Of a DNA stretch of 64,000 nt, positions 16,259 through 24,243 are shown piece by piece. The stretch is from Ferruginivarius sediminum. Lineage in GTDB: Bacteria > Pseudomonadota > Alphaproteobacteria > Kiloniellales > Rhodovibrionaceae. Both the position numbers and the translations under genes were made by a program. The stretch's first letter is position 1. The number at the start of each line of letters is the position of its first letter. The notes beneath the pieces were generated by a model. That model did not search any database. It was not told the origin of the DNA and saw nothing but the letters and a program-made list of their open reading frames with translations. The stretch is taken from NCBI RefSeq assembly GCF_003344765.1, contig NZ_QPMH01000016.1:1-64000 (forward strand), written 5' to 3'.

Positions 16259-17164
16259 TCAGGCCTCTGGCTCGGCCTCGTTGTCGTCCGGTTGGCGGCA
16301 GACGCGCTGAAGGATCGACTGGGCCAGCATCAGGTGCTTCAGCGCCATTTGAATCTCGGTCGCGGTCCTGTCGCGGGTGGCGTCGGCAAGCCTTTCCGCC
16401 ACGCTTGGCAGCGCGTGCGTGCTGACAGCCGCGTTGAGGGCGAGGACCGTCTCCGGCATCGGATCGGCGTCCAATTCCACCCGGAGGAGTCGGGCGCAGG
16501 CCTCGAACTGGCGGCGGGCGGCGGTGCGCTCGCCCAGGGCGCCGTGGCACTGGATCAGGGTGCGGTGAACGTGTTCCAGCAGCGGATCGTTCTCCAGCAA
16601 CTGGCGCCCGACGTCGATGGCCTGCATCCACTGGCTTGCGCCAAGATGATGCTGGAGCAGATCCTCCTGCGCCTTGATGTAGCGGGCGCGCAGGTTCTCG
16701 CGGACCAGCATGACCCAGTCGTCGTCGTGGCTGACCAGGAAGTCGCCGCGATAGATGGCGATCGCCTCGGCAAGTCGGCGGTGCGCGGCTTCGTCGTCGC
16801 TGAGGGCGGGAAGTCCCCGCGTCATCGCGTCGAATGTGCCGACGTCGGAGATCACCGGCGCGTCGGAACGGATGGCGACGCTGTCGCCGCAGGTGTCGAA
16901 CACCGCGTCGGGGTCGACGCCCGCCGAGCGCATCACCTCGCGCAGCCGCCACATCGTCGTATTGAGACAGCGCCGGGCACGATCCTCGCTGGCCTCGGCC
17001 CACAACGTTCCGGCCAGGCGCGAACGGTCGCCGCGCTGATCCGGCGAAACCAGAAGCCATCCCAGAAGCGCCCACCCCTTGCGCAGATTCAGGAACAACT
17101 CACGGTCACGGTACAGCAAACGCTGGCGGCCAAGCATGTATATTTCGAGTGCGACAGACGCCAT
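16259..17164 (-). CDS. SARP-family (BTAD) transcriptional regulator
   Basis: 301 aa. The N-terminal 90 residues are an OmpR/AfsR-type winged helix (LFLNLRKGWALLGWLLVSP, RSRLAGTLWAE, ARRCLNTTMWRLREVM). Residues about 110-245 form a bacterial transcriptional activator domain with TPR-like helices (LAEAIAIYRGDFL, LQHHLGASQWMQAIDVGRQL, AARRQFEACARLLRVEL). It lacks the NB-ARC and TPR extensions of large SARPs. It is the first gene in the direction of the unknown-function operon and probably activates it. The ATG at 17164 has only a weak ribosome site. SARPs are best known from actinobacterial secondary metabolism and are less usual in alphaproteobacteria. Confidence 0.85.
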   Translation of the reverse strand: MASVALEIYMLGRQRLLYRDRELFLNLRKGWALLGWLLVSPDQRGDRSRLAGTLWAEASEDRARRCLNTTMWRLREVMRSAGVDPDAVFDTCGDSVAIRSDAPVISDVGTFDAMTRGLPALSDDEAAHRRLAEAIAIYRGDFLVSHDDDWVMLVRENLRARYIKAQEDLLQHHLGASQWMQAIDVGRQLLENDPLLEHVHRTLIQCHGALGERTAARRQFEACARLLRVELDADPMPETVLALNAAVSTHALPSVAERLADATRDRTATEIQMALKHLMLAQSILQRVCRQPDDNEAEPEA

Positions 17165-17211
17165 CCCCAGATGTGTCCACTCGGAATATTGCGCTTTAAG
17201 GAGCGAAACGG

Positions 17212-17225
17212 TTATCTAACGATAA
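17212..17225. promoter_or_regulatory. 14-bp palindrome overlapping a -10-like hexamer upstream of the SARP gene
   Basis: TTATC-TAAC-GATAA is a perfect 5-4-5 palindrome 48 nt upstream of the SARP start. On the minus strand TATTAT (17222-17227) resembles a -10 hexamer and overlaps it, so a repressor here would block the SARP promoter. The 17165-17458 gap between divergent genes otherwise shows no gene. Confidence 0.35.
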
Positions 17226-17458
17226 TACTTATTTAAGGTTGCGGGCCGACGAACTCTTAAGTGGTGGCACACCGATGTCACAACGCGGCACGCCGAAAGT
17301 CACCTTCGCACTTGAACGCAGGATCGCCGGCCGGCCCGCTGCAGGCCGGGTGGAGGGACGGTCCTTGCGGTTTCGACAGGCGCGCGGCAAGGTCTGGGGC
17401 GCGGCGGCCCTTCGATGGTTCCGCCTCTATGGGTGTGGTGGTGTTGAGGAGAAGAACG

Positions 17459-18436
17459 ATGGCGTCTTCGAGCGGCGGCGTGTGGGACACGCCCGTAACC
17501 CGGTTGCTGGACTGCGAACTGCCGATTGTGCTTGCGCCGATGGGCGCGGTGTCCGGCGGCGGGCTGGCCGCGGCGGTCGCGCAGGCCGGCGGGTGCGGGT
17601 TGCTGGGACCTGGATACCTGGACGAAACCTGGATCGAGCGGGAGTTCGACAACGCCGGCAACGCCCCGGTCGGCATCGGCTTTATCACTTGGCATCTCAG
17701 CCGGTACCCGGAGCGTCTGGACGCGGCGCTGGCGCGGAAGCCGTCGGCGGTGATGCTGTCGTTCGGGGACGCGTCCCCCTTTGCAGCGCGCATCAAGGAT
17801 GCCGGCGCGCGCCTCATCATGCAGGTGCAGACGGTCGCCGACGCCGAGCGCGCGGCCGAGCTTGGCGCCGACCTGATCGTGGCGCAGGGCACGGAAGCGG
17901 GCGGTCACGGCGCCAGCCGCGGGACCTTCGCGCTGGTCCCCGCCGTGGCGGACGCGGTGGCGCCGGTGCCGGTGATGGCCGCCGGCGGTGTCGCCGACGG
18001 ACGCGGCATGGCGGCCTCCTTCATGCTGGGCGCGGCGGGCGTGCTTGTCGGCACCCGGCTTTTCGCGACGCGGGAAGCGCTGGGCCACGCCAACGTCAAG
18101 GCCCGCCTGGCCCAGGCGCGGGGCGACGAGACGCTGCGCACGCAGATTTTCGACATCATCCGCGGCATCGACTGGCCCTCGGGCTACACCGGCCGGGCCG
18201 TGCGCAACGATTTCGCCGCACGCTGGGACGGTCGCGAGGACGAGCTGCTGACGGCGGTAGAGGAGGAGCGGCCGCGCTTCCAGGCAGCCGTCGAGGCCGG
18301 CGACACCGACGGCGGGCTGGTCTGGGCCAGCGAATCCGTCGACTTGATCCGCGAGGTCGAGCCGGCGGGCGAGGTCGTCCGGCGCATGGCCGACGAGGCC
18401 GCCCGGCTGCTGGGCCAAGGCGCGCCGCTGCGCTGA
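17459..18436 (+). CDS. Nitronate monooxygenase-like FMN enzyme (2-nitropropane dioxygenase family)
   Basis: 325 aa, TIM-barrel FMN oxidoreductase. Family signs are LPIVLAPMGAVSGGGLAAAV at the N-terminus, GSGLLG-like GGCGLLGPGY, VAQGTEAGGHGASRG around the catalytic His region, and PVMAAGGVADGRGM plus GVLVGTRLFAT for phosphate binding. Members oxidise nitronates or propionate 3-nitronate, detoxifying nitro compounds. I chose ATG 17459 because GAGGAG lies 7 nt upstream; an upstream in-frame extension to 17261 has no family similarity. It is transcribed away from the SARP operon and appears monocistronic. Confidence 0.88.
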   Translation: MASSSGGVWDTPVTRLLDCELPIVLAPMGAVSGGGLAAAVAQAGGCGLLGPGYLDETWIEREFDNAGNAPVGIGFITWHLSRYPERLDAALARKPSAVMLSFGDASPFAARIKDAGARLIMQVQTVADAERAAELGADLIVAQGTEAGGHGASRGTFALVPAVADAVAPVPVMAAGGVADGRGMAASFMLGAAGVLVGTRLFATREALGHANVKARLAQARGDETLRTQIFDIIRGIDWPSGYTGRAVRNDFAARWDGREDELLTAVEEERPRFQAAVEAGDTDGGLVWASESVDLIREVEPAGEVVRRMADEAARLLGQGAPLR

Positions 18437-18731
18437 AGTGGTGGGGGCGCATTCGCGCCGAAGCGGGGATCGTCCCTTGTATCTCTCAGTTGCCGTCCGG
18501 CGCAAAGCCGGCGAGGCTCGTACATGGCACTATCCTAGCCGGTGCAGCGCGCTTAGCTAGGATAGCCTCATCCAACAAATGTCGAAGGCCTGTGCCGCCA
18601 ACCGTCCGCTGAGGGCAGGCCTGCCGCTGGAGCGGCCAGCCGAATACCCACACCAGCCGCTTGCTCGGCCGACCGTCAATCAAATCGGGTGCGGTCTTGG
18701 CCACAGAGGCGACAATTAGTCTTCCTCCGCA
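18437..18731. other. Intergenic region with perfect 10-bp inverted repeat
   Basis: No convincing gene in 295 nt between convergent neighbours. It contains CTATCCTAGC (18530-18539) and its exact complement GCTAGGATAG (18556-18565) around a 16-nt GC-rich loop. No T run follows, so an ordinary intrinsic terminator is not obvious; a bidirectional structural terminator or a scar of a small mobile element are alternatives. Confidence 0.45.
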
Positions 18732-21509
18732 TTATCGGAGCGCTCTTCTGGACCGAAGGAACGCCATAACGCGCTTTTCGAGTTCAAGGAGAACGAGAAG
18801 CGCGATCCCCACCGCGAGGATCACTGCACCGTCCTGGAACGCAACCGGTCGCGTATCGAAGAAGCGCTCCATCACGGATGCATAGGTGAATATAAACTGC
18901 AAAACCACTACCGTCGCGACAGCGATCAGGACCGGGCGGGTACCGAGAACACCTTTGATCGTTAGTGAGGGGGTGCGGAGATAACGCACGCTGAACAGGT
19001 AAAAGACCTCAAGAACGACGAGCGTGTTGACCGCTATGGTGCGTGCTTCAGCCACCTCCATGCCCTTGACGATCGCCCACTCGAACATGCCGAATATGCC
19101 GAGAAGAAACAGCGTGGACACCATGGCGATGCGCCACGCCAGAAAGCCGGAAAGAAGAGGCTCCCGCAAAGCTCTGGGCGGCCGGGACATGGCGTCGGGC
19201 TCAGTGGGTTCGAAGGCCAATGCGAGGGCAAGTGCGACCGAGCTGACCATGTTGACCCACAGGATCTGCAACGGCGTGATCGGCAGCGTAAGCCCTAGCA
19301 GGATCGCCGCCACGATACTCAGGGACTCGCCGCCGTTGATCGGCAGCAGGAAGACGATCGCCTTTTTGAGATTGTCGTAGACGGTGCGTCCCTCGCGCAC
19401 GGCGGCAACGATGGAGGCGAAGTTGTCGTCCGCCAACACCGTTTCCGCCGCTTCCTTGGCCGCCTCCGTGCCCTTGACGCCCATGGCGACGCCGACGTCG
19501 GCACGGCGTAGCGCAGGAGCATCGTTGACCCCGTCGCCGGTCATCGCCACGACATGTCCCTCGGCCTGAAGCGCTTCGACGAGGCGAAGCTTGTGTTCGG
19601 GCGCGGCGCGGGCAAACACGTCAACCTCCCACGCGCGGCGTCGCAACTCGGGTTCGGACAGGGCCTCGATCTCCGGCCCGGTCAGCACGTCGCGGCTGTT
19701 GGCGAAGCCGATCTGCGCGGCAATGGCGCGGGCCGTGACGTGGTGGTCGCCGGTGATCATCTTCACCCGGATGCCTGCCGAGCGGCACTCCGCCACGGCG
19801 GAGGCGGCCTCTTCGCGGGGCGGGTCGATCATGCCAACGAGCCCGAGGAACGTCAGGTCGTGGTCGATGTCATCGAAGCGCAGCTCGCCGTGCGTGCTGT
19901 GAGTAGGCCGCATTGCGACCGCGAGTACCCGGTGACCCTCAGCCGCAAGGTGCTCCACCGCCCGGTGCCAATAATCGGGGTCCAGCCGCGTCGTCTCCCC
20001 CGCAGCCCGTTGTGTCGCGCACATCGTGAGCAGGCGTTCGGGCGCCCCCTTCACGAAGATCACCGCCGAACCGGTGTGGTCGTGGTGCAGCGTGGCCATC
20101 AAGCGGTGCTCCGCCTCGAAGGGGATGACATCGATCCGGGGCAGGTGCCTGGCCTCCACCTCGGGATTGAGCCCGGTCTTGTGTGCGAAGGCGAGCAATG
20201 CCCCTTCCATTGGATCGCCCTCAACCGTCCACACCCCGGCGTGCTCGCGGAGGCGCGCCTCGTTGCAGAGTGCTGCCGCCTGCGCCATCGCAATGAGTGC
20301 CGGGTCTTCTTCGGGGAGGAATTCCCGTTGGTCGCGCGACAGTCCGCCGTGCGGCGCGTAACCGACTCCACCGACCTCGTACCGATTCTCCCCGGTGACC
20401 GCCGCGCGCACAGTCATTTCGTTCTTGGTCAGGGTGCCGGTCTTGTCCGAGCAAATGACCGACACTGAACCCAGCGTCTCGACCGCGGGTAAGCGGCGAA
20501 TGATCGCGTGGCGTTGCGCCATTCGCTGGACGCCGATTGCCATGGCGATCGTCAGGATGGCGGGCAATCCCTCGGGGATCGCCGCCACGGCAAGGCTGAC
20601 CACGGCCATGAACATCTCGCTCGCGGTGTAATCGCGGGCGAACACGCCGAACGCGAAAACGAGCGCCGCAAAGCCGAGAACGGTGACCGTCAGCCACCGC
20701 GCGAACCGGGCGATCTGTCGCAGAAGCGGGGTCGCGAGCGGCTCGACCTGCGCCAGCAAGCGGCTTATCCGGCCAATTTCGGTGGCCGTGGCCGTCGCGA
20801 CGACGACGCCTGTGGCCTGGCCATAGGTGACGAGCGTACCGGAATAGGCCATCGAAGCGCGGTCGCCAAGCGGAACGTTCGCGGCGACCGGTTCGATTCC
20901 CTTTGCAACGGGAACCGACTCTCCCGTGAGCGCCGCCTCGTCGATCTGGAGATTCTTCACACGTAGAAGCCGGATATCGGCCGGCACCTTGTCTCCGGGT
21001 TCGAGGATGACGAGATCGCCGGGGACCAGATCTTCGGCCGGAATGCCGGCCCGCTTGCCCTCGCGCAGGACTGTCGCCTGTGCCGACAGCATGTCCCTGA
21101 TCGCCCGAAGTGATTCTTCCGCCTTGCCCTCCTGGGCGAATCCGATCGCCGCGTTGACCAGGCACACCGCCAGGATCACCGCAGCATCGGTAAAGTGACC
21201 GATCGCCGCGGTCAGGACCGCCGCGCCTAGCAATACTTGAATCAGCAGGTTTTCGAACTGTGCCAGAAAGCGGCGAACCGGGCCCCGGGTCTTTGGCGGC
21301 GGCAGGCGGTTCGGTCCATATGCTGCCAGTCGGCGCGCGGCTTCGGCTTGCGACAAGCCTTCGGGCGCCGTAACAGTGCTCTCCACTACAGTGTCTGGCG
21401 CCGCGGCATGCCAAGCACGATCGCCATCCGCGAGCCCGATGGCGCCTTGCCCAAAGGCGGGGTCCGGGGATCTGCGTGACATCTTCGTGGTTGACTCCCG
21501 ACCGTTCAT
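18732..21509 (-). CDS. P-type cation-transporting ATPase (type II, SERCA/PMR1-like)
   Basis: 925 aa, full length. Visible in order: actuator TGES loop (ALTGESVPV), the type II ion-site motif AAIPEGLPAILT in TM4, phosphorylation loop ICSDKTGTLTKNEMTV, nucleotide-domain KGAPERLL, hinge TGDGVNDAPALRRADVGVAMG, and paired C-terminal membrane helices. Acidic and polar residues in the late helices (LWVNMVSS) fit Ca2+/Mn2+ or other cation export across the inner membrane. The ATG at 21509 is the longest start; an ATG at 21482 with GGGAG upstream is also possible. It follows the alcohol dehydrogenase by about 70 nt on the same strand. This pair is typical of oxygen-limitation stress islands, though I see no clear FNR site directly ahead of it. 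Confidence 0.93.
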   Translation of the reverse strand: MNGRESTTKMSRRSPDPAFGQGAIGLADGDRAWHAAAPDTVVESTVTAPEGLSQAEAARRLAAYGPNRLPPPKTRGPVRRFLAQFENLLIQVLLGAAVLTAAIGHFTDAAVILAVCLVNAAIGFAQEGKAEESLRAIRDMLSAQATVLREGKRAGIPAEDLVPGDLVILEPGDKVPADIRLLRVKNLQIDEAALTGESVPVAKGIEPVAANVPLGDRASMAYSGTLVTYGQATGVVVATATATEIGRISRLLAQVEPLATPLLRQIARFARWLTVTVLGFAALVFAFGVFARDYTASEMFMAVVSLAVAAIPEGLPAILTIAMAIGVQRMAQRHAIIRRLPAVETLGSVSVICSDKTGTLTKNEMTVRAAVTGENRYEVGGVGYAPHGGLSRDQREFLPEEDPALIAMAQAAALCNEARLREHAGVWTVEGDPMEGALLAFAHKTGLNPEVEARHLPRIDVIPFEAEHRLMATLHHDHTGSAVIFVKGAPERLLTMCATQRAAGETTRLDPDYWHRAVEHLAAEGHRVLAVAMRPTHSTHGELRFDDIDHDLTFLGLVGMIDPPREEAASAVAECRSAGIRVKMITGDHHVTARAIAAQIGFANSRDVLTGPEIEALSEPELRRRAWEVDVFARAAPEHKLRLVEALQAEGHVVAMTGDGVNDAPALRRADVGVAMGVKGTEAAKEAAETVLADDNFASIVAAVREGRTVYDNLKKAIVFLLPINGGESLSIVAAILLGLTLPITPLQILWVNMVSSVALALALAFEPTEPDAMSRPPRALREPLLSGFLAWRIAMVSTLFLLGIFGMFEWAIVKGMEVAEARTIAVNTLVVLEVFYLFSVRYLRTPSLTIKGVLGTRPVLIAVATVVVLQFIFTYASVMERFFDTRPVAFQDGAVILAVGIALLVLLELEKRVMAFLRSRRALR

Positions 21510-21579
21510 GCGTGAGCGAGACCTGTGCCGCCCGCGCTTAGGGGGCCCGCCCTTATGGGAATGTGGCGGTGCCGCGCTT

Positions 21580-22656
21580 TCAAGGCGTGATCGCGACCTT
21601 GAGCACGCCGTCGCGCTGATTCGCGAAAAGGTCGTAAGCCTCCTCGATCTTGTCGAGCTTGAAACGATGCGTTACCAGCGGTCGCGTATCGAGCCGGTCG
21701 GCGTTGATGACTTCCATCAGCCTGCGCATGCGTTCCTTGCCTCCGGGGCAGAGTGTGGTGACGATCTTGTGGTCGCCGAGCCCGGCGGAAAACGCATCCA
21801 ATGGAATCGTCAGATCGCCGGAGTACACGCCGAGCGAGGACAGCGTTCCGCCCGGTCGCAGCACACGCAACGCAGCCTCGAACGTCTCCTGACGTCCGAG
21901 CGCTTCGATAGCGACATCGACACCGCGACCATCCGTCAAGCGCATGATCTCGTCCACCGGGTCCACCTTCGTGAAGTCGACCAGATGGTCCGCCCCCATT
22001 GTCCGGGCGATCTCCATGCGTTCCGGAACGGCATCGACACCGATGATGGTCGTTGCCCCCATGAGCCGGGCGCCCGCTGTCGCGGAAAGCCCGATCGGTC
22101 CTTGCGCGAACACGGCGACAGTGTCGCCGATCCGAACGCTGCCACTCTCGGCGCCGGCGAAACCGGTCGACATGATGTCGGGGCACATCAGCACCTGTTC
22201 GTCGCTGAGCCCGTCCGGAATCGGCGCCAGGTTCGCCATCGCGTCCGGAACCAGAAGATACTCCGCTTGGGCGCCGTCGATCGTGTTGCCGAAGCGCCAG
22301 CCGCCGAGCGGCTTGAACCCGTGCTTCGTTCCGGCGCCGTCCTGGGAGTGATAGCCGCACAGACATGCGGCACTGTGGCCGCTCGGGGTGATGGCCCCGG
22401 CGATCACGCGCTGGCCTTCTTCATATCCTTCTACAGCGGAGCCCAGCTTCTCGATGATCCCAACCGGCTCGTGACCGATTGTGAGACCTTTCTTGACCGG
22501 GTACTCGCCTTTTAGGATATGGACGTCGGTGCCACAAATCGTGGTTGTCGTAATGCGAATCAGGGCGTCGAGCGGGCCGATATCCGGTATGGGCTTTTCC
22601 TCGAGCGCAATGCGATTCGACTCCACGAAAACGGCAGCTTTCATTGTCCTTGTCAC
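21580..22656 (-). CDS. Zinc-dependent NAD(P) alcohol dehydrogenase
   Basis: 358 aa medium-chain dehydrogenase. Catalytic zinc ligands are in ICGTDVHI and GHEPVG; the Rossmann motif is FAQGPIGLSATAGARLMG. ADHLVDFTKVDPVDEIMRLT is characteristic of the secondary-alcohol/isopropanol-type group, which lacks the full structural zinc lobe. The start is GTG at 22656 with GGAGG 8 nt upstream; the ATG 12 nt downstream has a weaker site. It probably reduces aldehydes or ketones, or oxidises alcohols, to balance NAD(P)H. Co-transcription with the downstream P-type ATPase is likely. Confidence 0.9.
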   Translation of the reverse strand: MTRTMKAAVFVESNRIALEEKPIPDIGPLDALIRITTTTICGTDVHILKGEYPVKKGLTIGHEPVGIIEKLGSAVEGYEEGQRVIAGAITPSGHSAACLCGYHSQDGAGTKHGFKPLGGWRFGNTIDGAQAEYLLVPDAMANLAPIPDGLSDEQVLMCPDIMSTGFAGAESGSVRIGDTVAVFAQGPIGLSATAGARLMGATTIIGVDAVPERMEIARTMGADHLVDFTKVDPVDEIMRLTDGRGVDVAIEALGRQETFEAALRVLRPGGTLSSLGVYSGDLTIPLDAFSAGLGDHKIVTTLCPGGKERMRRLMEVINADRLDTRPLVTHRFKLDKIEEAYDLFANQRDGVLKVAITP

Positions 22657-22690
22657 CGCTTTGTCCTCCAGGGCAATTTACGGTAAGTCC

Positions 22691-22858
22691 TTAGCACTGG
22701 ATCAAATATAGATGCGGCGAGTATCTCATGACCTCGGCGACGATCCGCCCCTTCCGACATAACCGCACGGCGTCCCGCCCCGTCGTGCCGGCCACGAAGT
22801 GTTCGAGCAGCCGACCCCGCTTCGCTAGGGGCGTGTCCGCGCCGGACTTCGAGCCCGT
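22691..22858 (-). pseudogene. Remnant of an IS1595-family transposase N-terminus
   Basis: In the same frame as, and directly after, the stop of the integrase-domain gene, the translation contains KRGRLLEHFVAGTTGRDAV. This closely recalls the start of IS1595-type transposases (RLLEHFVAGTTARAAAELVG). After about 20 residues the similarity decays and the frame stops at 22691. No catalytic domain or terminal inverted repeats remain. The DNA lies between the integrase fragment and the alcohol dehydrogenase and marks an old insertion or recombination. Confidence 0.5.
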
Positions 22859-23143
22859 TCAATTCACGGCACGGCGGGCGAATTGCCTTGGGGCGTTGCG
22901 GCCGATCAGGTCGCTGGCGATTCGCCTTGCCTGCTCGCACGAGACCGCGCCGGCGCTGGCGATGTCCTTCACGACGCGCCGGTCCGCCGATTTCGTCCGG
23001 TAATAAACAAAATATGTTGCCGGGCCTTCCGGCGAGACGCGGCAGCCGAAGCCGTAGAGGTCCGTGTCCCACAAGACTTCCAGGTGGCGGTCCTTTCCCT
23101 TCGCCGCGGCAACCGCCTGATCCGTCAACTGTAGACGAGACAT
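22859..23143 (-). CDS. Free-standing integrase arm-binding domain (truncated tyrosine recombinase)
   Basis: 94 aa. The sequence LQLTDQAVAAAKGKDRHLEVLWDTDLYGFGCRVS is quoted here in parts: LTDQAVAAAK, then LWDTDLYGFGCRVSPEG, TYFVYYRT and SCEQARRIASDL. This is the DUF4102-type N-terminal arm-DNA-binding domain of phage-type integrases. The SAM-like and catalytic Arg/His/Tyr domains are absent. ATG 23143 has an excellent GGGAGG 7 nt upstream, and an FNR-like palindrome lies 62-75 nt upstream, so the fragment may still be expressed. It may be a decayed integrase or a domesticated DNA-binding protein. It marks a former integration point. Confidence 0.62.
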   Translation of the reverse strand: MSRLQLTDQAVAAAKGKDRHLEVLWDTDLYGFGCRVSPEGPATYFVYYRTKSADRRVVKDIASAGAVSCEQARRIASDLIGRNAPRQFARRAVN

Positions 23144-23204
23144 GCGAGGCCCTCCCGTGACACGACGTTCGCCGCAGTTTCCCGATGGGCGTTGCCGGGC
23201 GGCA

Positions 23205-23218
23205 TTGACATATGTCAA
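23205..23218. promoter_or_regulatory. FNR/FixK-type palindrome TTGAC-ATAT-GTCAA
   Basis: Perfect TTGAC-N4-GTCAA palindrome in the 366-nt gap between divergent genes. Its centre is 68 nt from the minus-strand arm-domain gene start, the same geometry as the other sites in this window. Toward the plus strand an AT-rich -10-like stretch (TTAATAA, 23241-23247) is correctly placed but would leave a leader of over 250 nt before the XRE-cupin gene. Direction is therefore undecided. Confidence 0.5.
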
Positions 23219-23509
23219 TCGGATTTGATGTTCCGACTCATTAATAAGAAAAAAAATTGCGCAGCAGGAAATGCATTGCTAGCGTCGTCGCCCTGCGGAG
23301 CCGTGGCGCCATGAAGGTCGCGAAGCGCATTGTTGTCCCGTGTCATTCGCACTGCTGCGGTGCGGCTTTCCAAGGGCAAGATGGTTTCCGGCACAGTCAG
23401 GCTTGCCTCTTCCTCCTCCGGCGGTAACGTTGTCGAACGTGAAAAAATGTTGCGTTATGGTTGTCCCACCCGTTTGAGTGGGCGGGGCAGGGACGTGACG
23501 GAGGACGTG

Positions 23510-24148
23510 GTGAGCGAAGTCGACAGCAAGAACAAGCGTGGGGCGCGGCCTGCCGCGTCCGAAGAGCCCGAAGCGCGCGACAACCAGCTTGAGCTGGCGA
23601 TCGGCACGCAGGTCCGGCAATTCCGTCAGGACCTGCACATGACGGTGGCGGAAGTCGCGAAAATGGCCGGGCTGTCGCCCGGCATGCTTTCCAAGATCGA
23701 GAACGGCATGACGTCGCCTTCCCTGGCCACGCTCCGCGCGCTGTCGCAGGCGCTGAACGTCCCGGTCACGGCGTTCTTCCGCAAGTACGAGGATCAGCGC
23801 GACGCCACCTTCGTCTCCCAGGGCCAGGGCCTGCTGATCGAGCGTCGGGGGACGCGGGCGGGGCATGAATACCGCTTGCTGGGCCATACGATCGGCAAGC
23901 GCATCAATGTCGAACCATACCTGATCACGCTTTCGGAAAGCTCGGAGATCTTCCCCCTCTTCCAGCATGCGGGGGTCGAGTTCGTCTATGTGCTGGAAGG
24001 CGAGATGGACTATCGCCACGGCGGCCAGACCTTCGAGATGAAGCCGGGCGATTCCCTGTTCTTCGATTCGGACGTTCCCCATGGCCCGGAACGCCTGAAA
24101 AAACTGCCAATCCGGATGCTCTCGCTACAGGCGCGCGCCGCCGAATAG
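23510..24148 (+). CDS. XRE-family regulator with C-terminal cupin domain
   Basis: 212 aa. Residues about 30-90 are an XRE helix-turn-helix (QVRQFRQDLHMTVAEVAKMA, GMLSKIENGMTSPSLATLRA). The C-terminal half is a cupin sensor barrel (EFVYVLEGEMDYRHGGQTFE, KPGDSLFFDSDVPHGPE), the arrangement of PuuR/SutR-type regulators that sense amines, amino acids or their derivatives. GTG 23510 is preferred because GGAGG lies 5 nt upstream; in-frame starts further upstream lack homology. It lies 95 nt before the glxBCD-like genes on the same strand and is probably their local regulator. Confidence 0.88.
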   Translation: MSEVDSKNKRGARPAASEEPEARDNQLELAIGTQVRQFRQDLHMTVAEVAKMAGLSPGMLSKIENGMTSPSLATLRALSQALNVPVTAFFRKYEDQRDATFVSQGQGLLIERRGTRAGHEYRLLGHTIGKRINVEPYLITLSESSEIFPLFQHAGVEFVYVLEGEMDYRHGGQTFEMKPGDSLFFDSDVPHGPERLKKLPIRMLSLQARAAE

Positions 24149-24156
24149 ATTACTCT

Positions 24157-24177
24157 CAGGAAAAACATATTCTCCTG
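24157..24177. promoter_or_regulatory. Imperfect inverted repeat CAGGA...TCCTG upstream of glxB
   Basis: CAGGA and TCCTG flank an AT-rich 11-nt spacer just after the XRE-cupin gene and before the glxB-like gene. It has the size of an XRE-cupin operator and is a candidate binding site for the upstream regulator. Confidence 0.3.
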
Positions 24178-24201
24178 TTGAACGGCGCCCCCGGGGCTGA
24201 T

Positions 24202-24237
24202 ACCTTCTCCTAAGCATTTCCTCTGAGTGGAGAAGGT
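24202..24237 (+). promoter_or_regulatory. Hairpin enclosing the glxB ribosome binding site
   Basis: ACCTTCTCC (24202-24210) pairs exactly with GGAGAAGGT (24229-24237) around an 18-nt loop. The 3-prime arm contains GGAGAAGG, the Shine-Dalgarno sequence 7 nt before the ATG at 24244. When folded, the RNA would hide the ribosome site of the first amidotransferase gene; as DNA it could be an operator. Both readings are inference. Confidence 0.45.
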
Positions 24238-24243
24238 TTCAGC

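Noticed and set aside
22695..22708. Possible FNR site TAGCA-CTGG-ATCAA upstream of the alcohol dehydrogenase
   Set aside because: Only the right half matches; the left half agrees at two of five bases, so it is not better than chance.
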